Assembly: GCA_016630955.3 (NCBI GenBank)
Contig: CM050000.1
Location: 1,240,001 to 1,304,000, forward strand
Source: Didymella arachidicola
Lineage: Eukaryota > Ascomycota > Dothideomycetes > Pleosporales > Didymellaceae
DNA length: 64,000 bases
Reading direction: 5' to 3'
Shown: in pieces, positions 30,901-37,860 of the stretch
How positions within the stretch are numbered: the first letter of the stretch is position 1
Layout of the letters: the number at the start of each line of letters is the position of its first letter
The notes under the pieces: model-generated
Database searches by the model: none
Seen by the model: the letters and a program-made list of their open reading frames with translations, nothing else
Told to the model about the DNA's origin: nothing
Made by a program: the position numbers and the translations under genes

Positions 30901-31285
30901 AATCAGCCCAGTCAACTATCGACTTGCGCTGCCCAAGGATGCAAAGATCCATCCAGTGTTCCACATCTCGCTGTTGGAACCAGCCGACCCTAGAACGCCG
31001 ATCCAGCAAGACTTTCACTACCAGGCAGACGGCCAGGACGAGTGGGAAGTCGAGAAAGTAATTAAACATCGAAAAACCAAAAAAAACAACGAATACCTAG
31101 TCAAGTGGTTAGGATACCCAGACTCGGAAAACACGTGGGAACCAGAATCAAACCTCACGAACTGCCGCCAGTTGCTGACGCAGTATCGAAATTCTGTGGC
31201 CAGTACGGCACAGGATCCACAGGGTTTCCAGCAAGAAAGTCAACAAAGAGTTGGTCAGACGAGAGACCAAAAGAAGAATCGTTAG
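27785..31285 (+). CDS. pol: Pol polyprotein of copy A: protease, RT, RNase H, integrase, chromodomain
   Basis: 1166 residues counted from the first codon after the -1 shift; the frame itself is open from about 27707. Aspartic protease: LLDSGAQS (Asp53). Reverse transcriptase: YPLPNISELQDRL to catalytic YLDDILVYS (Tyr402). RNase H: ETDASDLALGA (Asp551), TIYTDHKNL. Integrase: HHCC zinc finger (HGHPGITRTMELIKRHY, NCVSCQQNK), then Asp794 (TMDFVT), Asp860 (DRDKLFTSNYW) and Glu896 (QTERVNQT), a DD35E triad; GPFFI motif; chromodomain at about 1086-1135 (EWEVEKVIKHR, EYLVKWLGYPDSENTWEP), which targets integration to modified chromatin. The 3' end overlaps the antisense ORF by 131 nt. Confidence 0.95.
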   Translation, partial: RHMANGRQGRPGRELFLNAVQGSRNRRQDSNEAQSLIKFPVVLEGTRMTALLDSGAQSNYVSQSAIAQAGLQKRRKEEPYPLRVANGEPMPGESTVTHEVVQRRLKVFNHEELIDLDVLGTAAHDIILGLPWLREHNPWIDWKNQRITLTCHGSGTPGQRPAQLTTQLVDEKEINNISSNKTRQVRAVDRADTNQPQDHKATVKEDSTTPDIPDEYREFIDLFRDEKTAKALPQHQEWDHEIKLEPGKKPPFGPIYQMSEKELEELRNYLKENLDKGFIRESESPAGFPVLFVPKKDGKLRPCIDYRKLNDITIKNRYPLPNISELQDRLAGAQYFTALDLRGAYNLIRMKEGEEWKTAFRTRYGHYEYLVMPFGLTNAPATCQALINNVLRAHLDITVVAYLDDILVYSKTLEEHVEHVRQVLACLGAAHLRLKPEKCEWHKEEVEFLGFVVGRYGVKMSQAKIQVVKDWPTPKTVKNIQEFLGFVNFNRRFIKDYSTKALPLTKLTRKDTPFKWGEDQDKAFETLKQACIDPPTLVTFRSGEPLRMETDASDLALGACITQERDGQWHPIAYYSRKFSGPEERYDVHDKELLAIVSALEHWRVYAESCSELTIYTDHKNLVHFTTTKVLNRRQVRWSETLGQYKFKILYTPGKDNGRADALSRRHDLAGSKTINESAILGINSDGSLGPSQQLNNMMLVRQEHHVPSQVPEELEEEVISSHHDDPLHGHPGITRTMELIKRHYEFPNMRDKVAKFIKNCVSCQQNKHSTHAKYGEAQAMEPPTAPWTNITMDFVTQLPISKDPVTGYTYDSIFVVVDRFTKAAEFVPFRHSYTAEQLARVYLDRIVRHHGIPESIISDRDKLFTSNYWTTLLAAIGTKKKLSTAYHPQTDGQTERVNQTMETYLRIYCNQQQDNWVSLLPMAQIAYNNKLSEATGVTPFFANHGRHPNLFTRSLDSNIQTESAINSVEALKEVHRKSLDNIAKAQSRSISYVNKKRKTAPLLKEGDKVYLLTKNLRTRRPTKKLDKVKVGPFFISKQISPVNYRLALPKDAKIHPVFHISLLEPADPRTPIQQDFHYQADGQDEWEVEKVIKHRKTKKNNEYLVKWLGYPDSENTWEPESNLTNCRQLLTQYRNSVASTAQDPQGFQQESQQRVGQTRDQKKNR

Positions 31286-31751
31286 CCTGTAACCAGCCAG
31301 GATCAGCCCAAGGATCGGAGACAAGGGGGCCGGTAGCGGTACTCGAACTTTCCGCCTCTTGCGCCTGATCTTGCGCTTTCAGCAGCGCCAAATCACGACG
31401 CGCAAATTGACGCTCACGATTCTCAACCTCCGCCAGCTCTAGACGAAGACGAGAAGTCTCAGCCTCTGCACGAAGGAGTGCGAGTCGCTTCTCTTCTTTC
31501 TCCTGCTCAACCTTTTCCCATTCCCCTTCAGGAACAAACAAGCTACACTCCGCCTTCACGGAGATGCAGCCAGCACATCGACCAGTAGCGGTATCGACAA
31601 AACACCGAAAGTTCTTTTCTTCACACCTTTTACAACGGAACGCCATTTCTAGCGAACGCTCTTGAACGCGACGAGCACGAGCACGACGCTCCTCAGTGGA
31701 CGACTGCGAGCGCGGGCCTCGCGGCTTTCGTGTTCCGGAATCCTTCGGCAT
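31155..31751 (-). CDS. Antisense Zn2Cys6 coiled-coil protein of copy A
   Basis: 198 residues encoded opposite to gag-pol. A basic N terminus is followed by a cysteine cluster, FRCKRCEEKNFRC then GRCAGCISVKAEC, with spacing C-X2-C-X6-C-X8-C-X2-C-X6-C, the Gal4-type Zn2Cys6 pattern of fungal DNA-binding proteins. Residues ~75-140 are Glu/Arg/Leu-rich and likely a coiled coil; the tail is acidic and aromatic (DQLFVDFLAGNPVDPVPYW). The tail codons overlap the 3' end of pol. TATAAGTA lies 47 nt upstream of the ATG on the coding strand (31798-31805). Conservation with copy D shows selection for this frame. A regulator of the element or of host genes is the likely role (inference). Confidence 0.75.
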   Translation of the reverse strand: MPKDSGTRKPRGPRSQSSTEERRARARRVQERSLEMAFRCKRCEEKNFRCFVDTATGRCAGCISVKAECSLFVPEGEWEKVEQEKEEKRLALLRAEAETSRLRLELAEVENRERQFARRDLALLKAQDQAQEAESSSTATGPLVSDPWADPGWLQANDSSFGLSSDQLFVDFLAGNPVDPVPYWPQNFDTASATGGSS

Positions 31752-31797
31752 GGTTAGGGAGGCTATGGAACTTCATAAGGAGACGACCTACGAACAG

Positions 31798-31805
31798 TAC
31801 TTATA
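31798..31805 (-). promoter_or_regulatory. TATA-like box of the antisense ORF, copy A
   Basis: TATAAGTA on the minus strand, 47 nt before the antisense ATG. The same box at the same distance precedes the ORF in copies C (48078-48085) and D (62626-62633), although surrounding bases differ in D. Confidence 0.55.
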
Positions 31806-31881
31806 GGACGGGACCTACCCTGCGACCCACGGCACGGATAAACGATATATCGAGGACGATATGCTGAGAGGGGAGAGGTAG

Positions 31882-32361
31882 TGTTACGATCTCCGAGTTG
31901 CGAGGTACTGATAGGAAGCGGGGCATCGCTAAGGATGACAGCGTGTCACCAATCACGGGACTCCGGGATGGCATCCCGCCAAGACGTGACCTCCGGGATG
32001 GCATGACCTCCGGGGATGGCATGACCTCCGGGGATGGCACGACCTCCGGGATGGCAAGACCTCCGGGGATGGCACAACCCTTGGGATGACCTCCATTACC
32101 TTCACTATATAATCTAGTAGGAACACAACTCTTACAGTTCGTGTTCAATCCTAAGTTAAAGTTTGTCTTTGGATCTCAAACCCAACCTTCGAGCTAGACA
32201 GTCTACTCTGTACTACTCATCGTTACCCTGCTCTCAAGACTGACAGATCGTATCTGTACACCTTATTGCAACCAACCCCCTCGGCTTCCTGTCACCGTAC
32301 TCATCCCTGAGAACCAATAGAATTAGTGCTTACGAGCTTTGCTTAAAGTACGACTTCAACA
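31882..32361 (+). repeat. 3' LTR of copy A
   Basis: 480 bp, TG...CA. Matches the 5' LTR except for 30 extra bp that include ATCCCGCCAAG (31973-31983). Confidence 0.93.
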
Positions 32362-32889
32362 TCTATTAAGCCTTATAATAGAACCCTTTACTTCTAGGCT
32401 TTAAGAAGTACTACCTACTTTATAAAGAGGTACTTATAGCCCTATCTCTAATAATATAATACTAAAGGCTTTACTTTAACCTAAACTAGCCTATAATACT
32501 TTATAAAAGAATAATCTAGACTAGAAGCTCTAAAAGCTAGAGACTTAGGCTAAATTTCTTATAAGAGATACTATAACTCTATAAATAGCTTAAGTTAATC
32601 TTTTAATTTTCTAAATACTTTCTACTATACTAACTTTAAGTCTTCTAAGGCTAAAGCCTTTATATATATTTATAAAATATAACTAGATAGAATATAATAG
32701 CTAGAAGAAGGATTATAAGTACTACTTTATAAGACTACTAGCTAACTTTTTATAAAAGTTCTAGAAAGTTAATTTTACCTTATAATATCTATTAGAGACT
32801 ATAAAGAGCTTCTAGGTAGTCTATTATATAGATTAATATCTATTCTTTCTAATATAGGCTCTAACTTAGAATACTATAATAGTAGTTAT
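32362..32889. other. AT-rich RIP-like relic between copies A and B
   Basis: 528 bp, extremely AT-rich, no ORFs; continuation of 24145-25194 on the other side of copy A. Confidence 0.6.
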
Positions 32890-33895
32890 TGTTGAAGTCG
32901 TACTTTAAGCAAAGCTCGTAAGCACTAATTCTATTGGTTCTCGGGGATGAGTACGGTGACAGGAAGCCGAAGGGGTTGGTTGCAATAAGGTGTACAGATA
33001 CGATCTGTCAGTCTTGAGAGCAGGGTAACGATGAGTAGTACAGAGTAGACTGTCTAGCTCGAAGGTTAGTGTTACGATCTCTGAAGGAAACAAGGTACTG
33101 ATGGGAAGCGGGGCAAGCGCTTGGATGACAGCGTGTCACGTGTCACGTGACATGCGTCGACATCCCGCCAAGAAGCGTCATCCCAAGAATCACAGGATGC
33201 CACCACATCCCGGGAAGACAATGCATCCCGAGTTACAAGGGAACAAGGCGCATTAAGGGATACTCTAGCTTTCCTACTAAGTATATATTCTAGTAGGAAC
33301 ACAACTCTTACAGTGTGTGTTCAACCTAAGTTATCAAGTTTGTCTTTGGATCTCAAAACCAACCTTCGAGCTAGACAGTCTACTCTGTACTACTCATCGT
33401 TACCCTGCTCTCAAGACTGACAGATCGTATCTGTACACCTTATTGCAACCAACCCCTTCGGCTTCTTGTCACCGTACTCATCCCCGAGAACCAATAGAAT
33501 TAGTGCTTACGAGCTTTGCTTAAAGTACGACTTCAACAGTTAGGTTTGAGATCCAAAGACAAACTTGATAACTTAGGTTGAACACAAACCTTAAGGGTTG
33601 TGTTCCTGTCTGCTATATACACAAAAGTCTCATAGAGTCTCATAGTCCTATAGGACTAAGTCTCGTGAGACTGTAGGACCTCTGAGACAAGGAGTGGCTC
33701 TCATTGGTCCGTTGTCCCAAAGTCCCGTGTTCGGTTATTACCTGTCCCAATGGGACGCTATGCCGCAATAGTACTAGTGTGATCCCGTGTCGTTCTGGTG
33801 GGGTTGGGCCTTCAGCGAGGTCGCCGTGCCGCCTTGTAATTCCTTCCATCATACATAACTGTACGTCCCCCGAGTCCCAACTCATGTTCGTAACA
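32890..33895 (-). repeat. 3' LTR of copy B, interrupted by a solo LTR
   Basis: Consists of 32890-33069 and 33544-33895, together 532 bp, the same as the 5' LTR at 40001-40532. Its U3 (33600-33895) is unlike those of A or D and holds CATAGAGTCTCATAG-type repeats. Confidence 0.9.
33070..33538 (+). mobile_element. Solo LTR (U3 type 3) nested in copy B's 3' LTR
   Basis: 469 bp, TGTTACGATC...CTTCAACA, with the duplication GTTAG on both sides (33065-33069, 33539-33543). U3 contains GTCACGTGAC (33142-33151), ATCCCGCCAAG (33162-33172) and several CATCCCG words. The LTR cut by the window end (63620-64000) is of the same type. Confidence 0.93.
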
Positions 33896-33938
33896 CTATC
33901 CTCCCCTCCTCGAGCTTATGTCCTCGTAAGCTAACCTG

Positions 33939-34490
33939 ATGTCGTCTCGCAGCACGTTCTTCCGTAAGAGACGTGGTGATCGTATCAATCGCGAAGGTTG
34001 CCTCGCCATGGTGTCCTGTAAACGCTGTGCGGAGAAGAGCTTGCCTTGCAAGTTGGCGTCGCTGAGCGAGAGGTGTGGGAACTGCGAAGGTGTAGGTGCC
34101 ACGTCATGCGCACCTGTGGATATTCCTGTCCCGAACTTCTCCCGAATCGACAGAGAGATGGAAAGACTAAGAAAACAAGAAGAGGAAACTGATGAGGCGC
34201 TGGAGGCGCAAGAAGCAATCGCGGAAGCAGCGTTGGCTGAGATGCACTCACTTCGTGCGAAGGCGCGGCGGTTGCGTAAGCAGAAGGCAATGCTGAAACA
34301 GAAGGAGCAGCAGGTTTTCGACACAGGCGCCCAGGATGCCGCCGACATCGAGATGTTGGAGCGTAGAGCGCATCTTAACGATGCTGTCGCGTCTGTGAAT
34401 CCTGAAGCTCCGGCGCAGGCAGAGGTGGTGGACTGGTCCTTCTTTTATGATTTTCCTGAAATGCCCGCAACAACTGCCGGCAATTCGTAA
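33939..34490 (+). CDS. Antisense Zn2Cys6 coiled-coil protein of copy B
   Basis: 183 residues, encoded opposite to copy B's gag-pol. The cysteine cluster is CKRCAEKSLPC then ERCGNCEGVGATSC, spacing C-X2-C-X6-C-X8-C-X2-C-X7-C, again the Zn2Cys6 rule, but the rest of the sequence is hardly alignable with the A/C/D protein. A strong predicted coiled coil follows (REMERLRKQEEETDEALEAQ to LRAKARRLRKQKAMLKQKEQQ) and then an acidic, aromatic tail (DWSFFYDFPEM). It starts only 43 bp from the 3' LTR and its tail overlaps the pol end by 116 nt. The internal ATG just before the cluster (MVSCKRC) is an alternative start. Confidence 0.7.
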   Translation: MSSRSTFFRKRRGDRINREGCLAMVSCKRCAEKSLPCKLASLSERCGNCEGVGATSCAPVDIPVPNFSRIDREMERLRKQEEETDEALEAQEAIAEAALAEMHSLRAKARRLRKQKAMLKQKEQQVFDTGAQDAADIEMLERRAHLNDAVASVNPEAPAQAEVVDWSFFYDFPEMPATTAGNS

Positions 34491-37400
34491 GGTTCGTACT
34501 TGGCTCCCACGTGTTCTCGGAGCTCGGATATCCTAACCACTTGACTAGATATTCATCGTTGTCGCCTTGTGTGCGATGCTGTATTATTTTTTCGACTTCC
34601 CACTCGTCCTGGCCGTCTGCCTGATAGTGAAAGTCTTCCTGGATCGGCGTTCTGGGGTCGGCTGGTTCCAACAGCGAAATGTGGAACACTGGGTGGATCT
34701 TCGCATCCTTGGGCAGCGCAAGTCGATAGTTGACTGGGCTGATTTGCTTAGAAATGAAAAATGGTCCGACCTTGACTTTGTCCAGTTTTTTCGTTGGTCG
34801 CCGTGTGCGTAGGTTTTTCGTAAGGAGATACACTTTATCCCCCTCCTTTAGCAGAGGCGCCGTTTTTCGTTTCTTGTTAACATAAGAGATGCTCCGTGAC
34901 TGAGCTTTGGCGATGTTATCGAGCGATTTTCTGTGTACTTCCTTCAGTGTTTCGACTGAGTTGATCGCTGATTCCGTTTGAATGTTACTGTCCAATGACC
35001 TGGTAAAGAGATTTGGGTGTCTCCCGTGGTTTGCGAAGAACGGCGTTACGCCCGTTGCTTCCGACAATTTGTTGTTGTACGCGATTTGTGCCATAGGTAG
35101 TAGTGAAACCCAGTTATCTTGCTGCTGGTTGCAGTAGATGCGAAGGTACGTCTCCATTGTTTGGTTCACTCGTTCTGTTTGGCCATCCGTCTGCGGATGA
35201 TACGCGGTTGACAGTTTTTTCTTGGTACCAATAGCTGCTAACAGCGTGGTCCAGTAGTTCGATGTAAACAACTTGTCTCTATCGCTGATGATTGATTCGG
35301 AAATGCCGTGGTGTCGAACAATCCTATCCAGGTACACTCGTGCGAGCTGCTCTGCAGTGTAGCTGTGGCGGAAAGGCACAAACTCAGCGGCTTTCGTGAA
35401 TCGATCGACCACAACGAAGATTGAGTCGTAGGTGTATCCTGTTACAGGATCCTTGGAGACAGGTAGCTGTGTAACGAAATCCATCGTGATGTTCGTCCAT
35501 GGTGCCGTTGGCGGCTCCATTGCCTGTGCTTCTCCATACTTGGCGTGCGTGCTGTGTTTGTTCTGCTGGCAGCTTACGCAATTCTTGATGAACTTGGCGA
35601 CCTTGTCGCGCATGTTCGGGAACTCGTAATGTCTCTTGATGAGTTCCATTGTTCTGGTGATACCGGGGTGTCCATGAAGCGGGTCATCGTGGTGACTGCT
35701 TATGACTTCTTCCTCCAGTTCCTCTGGTACCTGTGATGGTACATGATGCTCTTGGCGTACTAGCATCATATTGTTGAGCTGCTGGGACGGTCCTAACGAT
35801 CCGTCGCTATTGATACCAAGGATCGCCGATTCGTTGATCGTCTTGGATCCTGCGAGGTCGTGTCGTCGACTGAGTGCGTCGGCTCTGCCGTTGTCCTTTC
35901 CTGGTGTATAGAGGATCTTGAATTTGTATTGTCCGAGGGTCTCGGACCATCGTACTTGTCGTCTGTTCAATACCTTTGTCGTTGTGAAGTGTACCAGGTT
36001 TTTGTGATCCGTGTAGATCGTAAGTTCCGAACAACTTTCAGCGTAGACTCGCCAATGTTCTAGGGCAGATACGATCGCGAGTAGTTCTTTGTCGTGTACG
36101 TCGTATCGTTCTTCGGGTCCTGAGAACTTGCGTGAATAGTAAGCAATCGGGTGCCATTGACCATCTCGTTCCTGTGTGATGCATGCTCCTAATGCCAAAT
36201 CTGAGGCATCTGTTTCCATTTGCAGCGGTTCTCCGCTCCTGAATGTAACCAACGTGGGTGGATCTATACAAGCCTGTTTCAACGTTTCAAAAGCTTTGTC
36301 CTGATCCTTGCCCCATTTGAAGGGTGTGTCCTTCCGCGTAAGTTTCGTAAGCGGCAAGGCCTTCGTGGAGTAATCCTTGATGAAGCGTCGGTTGAAGTTG
36401 ACAAACCCAAGGAACTCTTGAATGTTTTTAACGGTTTTGGGTGTTGGCCAATCCTTCACAACCTGAATCTTTGCTTGGCTCATCTTGACTCCGTATCGTC
36501 CTACTACAAACCCTAGGAATTCGACTTCCTCCTTGTGCCACTCGCACTTCTCGGGTTTCAAGCGTAGGTGCGCTGCTCCTAGGCAGGCAAGCACTTGTCG
36601 TACGTGTTCGACATGCTCTTCTAGTGTTTTGCTGTACACTAGGATGTCATCGAGGTACGCTACCACGGTAATGTCCAAGTGTGCCCTTAGTACGTTGTTA
36701 ATTAAGGCCTGACATGTCGCTGGTGCGTTGGTGAGCCCGAACGGCATAACCAAATACTCGTAATGACCATAACGGGTTCTAAACGCCGTCTTCCATTCTT
36801 CGCCCTCCTTCATGCGGATAAGGTTGTATGCTCCTCTTAGGTCTAACGCAGTGAAGTACTGTGCTCCGGCTAACCGATCCTGAAGTTCGCTGATGTTCGG
36901 TAGCGGGTAACGATTTTTGATCGTGATATCGTTGAGCTTTCGGTAATCGATGCAAGGTCGTAACTTGCCATCTTTCTTTGGCACGAATAGAACGGGAAAT
37001 CCTGCTGGGGATTCTGATTCTCGAATGAATCCTTTGTCGAGGTTCTCCTTGAGGTAGTTGCGCAGCTCCTCAAGTTCCTTTTCTGACATTTGGTATATTG
37101 GCCCGAATGGGGGCTTCTTGCCTGGCTCGAGTTTAATCTCGTGGTCCCATTCTTGGTGCTGCGGTAATGCCTTCGCAGTCTTCTCATCGCGGAAGAGGTC
37201 TATAAACTCTCTGTATTCGTCCGGGATGTCAGGAGTTGTACTGTTCTCCTTAACCGTCGCTTTGTGATCCAGGGGCTGGTTGGTATCTGCACGGTCGACC
37301 GCTCTATCTTGGCGCGTCTTGTTCGAAGAGATGTTGTTGATCTCCTTCTCATCCACCAGCTGCGTCGTGAGCTGCGCGGGTCGCTGTCCGGGTGTACCTG

Positions 37401-37860
37401 ATCCGTGACACTTGAGCGTTATTCGCTGGTTCTTCCAGTCGATCCATGGATTGTGCTCTCTCAACCAAGGAAGTCCTAATATGATATCGTGGGCGGCCGT
37501 TCCCAGAACATCTAGGTCTATCAATTCCTCGTGGTTGAATACTTTCAGACGTCGCTGTACCACTTCGTGGGTCACAGTCGACTCTCCTGGCATTGGTTCT
37601 CCGTTGGCTACTCGTAAAGGGTATGGTTCCTCCTTTCTTCGCTTCTGCAAGCCTGCTTGCGCGATAGCGGATTGAGACACGTAGTTACTTTGTGCTCCTG
37701 AGTCCAACAATGCCGTCATCCTGGTGCCTTCTAGCACGACAGGGAATTTGATGAGGGACTGGGCCTCATTGGAATCCTGACGTCGATTCCGGGAGCCCTG
37801 GACTGCGTTGAGTGAAAGCTCTCGTCCGGGTCGTCCTTGGCGTCTGTTTGCCATATGTCT
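34375..37860 (-). CDS. pol: Pol polyprotein of copy B
   Basis: 1161 residues from the -1 shift. Protease, reverse transcriptase (YLDDILVYS), RNase H, HHCC/DD35E integrase and chromodomain are all present and nearly identical to copy A up to the chromodomain (EWEVEKIIQHRTQGDNDEYL). The last ~30 residues differ completely (RAFQENHKRRTSPPPLPAPE), marking the edge of a replaced 3' module that also holds the antisense ORF and U3. No stops. Confidence 0.95.
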   Translation of the reverse strand, partial: RHMANRRQGRPGRELSLNAVQGSRNRRQDSNEAQSLIKFPVVLEGTRMTALLDSGAQSNYVSQSAIAQAGLQKRRKEEPYPLRVANGEPMPGESTVTHEVVQRRLKVFNHEELIDLDVLGTAAHDIILGLPWLREHNPWIDWKNQRITLKCHGSGTPGQRPAQLTTQLVDEKEINNISSNKTRQDRAVDRADTNQPLDHKATVKENSTTPDIPDEYREFIDLFRDEKTAKALPQHQEWDHEIKLEPGKKPPFGPIYQMSEKELEELRNYLKENLDKGFIRESESPAGFPVLFVPKKDGKLRPCIDYRKLNDITIKNRYPLPNISELQDRLAGAQYFTALDLRGAYNLIRMKEGEEWKTAFRTRYGHYEYLVMPFGLTNAPATCQALINNVLRAHLDITVVAYLDDILVYSKTLEEHVEHVRQVLACLGAAHLRLKPEKCEWHKEEVEFLGFVVGRYGVKMSQAKIQVVKDWPTPKTVKNIQEFLGFVNFNRRFIKDYSTKALPLTKLTRKDTPFKWGKDQDKAFETLKQACIDPPTLVTFRSGEPLQMETDASDLALGACITQERDGQWHPIAYYSRKFSGPEERYDVHDKELLAIVSALEHWRVYAESCSELTIYTDHKNLVHFTTTKVLNRRQVRWSETLGQYKFKILYTPGKDNGRADALSRRHDLAGSKTINESAILGINSDGSLGPSQQLNNMMLVRQEHHVPSQVPEELEEEVISSHHDDPLHGHPGITRTMELIKRHYEFPNMRDKVAKFIKNCVSCQQNKHSTHAKYGEAQAMEPPTAPWTNITMDFVTQLPVSKDPVTGYTYDSIFVVVDRFTKAAEFVPFRHSYTAEQLARVYLDRIVRHHGISESIISDRDKLFTSNYWTTLLAAIGTKKKLSTAYHPQTDGQTERVNQTMETYLRIYCNQQQDNWVSLLPMAQIAYNNKLSEATGVTPFFANHGRHPNLFTRSLDSNIQTESAINSVETLKEVHRKSLDNIAKAQSRSISYVNKKRKTAPLLKEGDKVYLLTKNLRTRRPTKKLDKVKVGPFFISKQISPVNYRLALPKDAKIHPVFHISLLEPADPRTPIQEDFHYQADGQDEWEVEKIIQHRTQGDNDEYLVKWLGYPSSENTWEPSTNLTNCRQLLRAFQENHKRRTSPPPLPAPELQDSQTRQHR

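Larger units (their letters stand above)
25195..32361 (+). mobile_element. Ty3/gypsy chromovirus, copy A (full length)
   Basis: 7167 bp, flanked by the duplication TCTAT (25190-25194, 32362-32366). Order: 5' LTR, primer site, gag, pol in the -1 frame, an antisense ORF, 3' LTR. Gag and pol are open. The 5' LTR lacks 30 bp present in the 3' LTR, a deletion between short repeats. Domain order and chromodomain place it with fungal Tf1/sushi-type chromoviruses. Copy C at 41443 is nearly identical. Confidence 0.95.
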
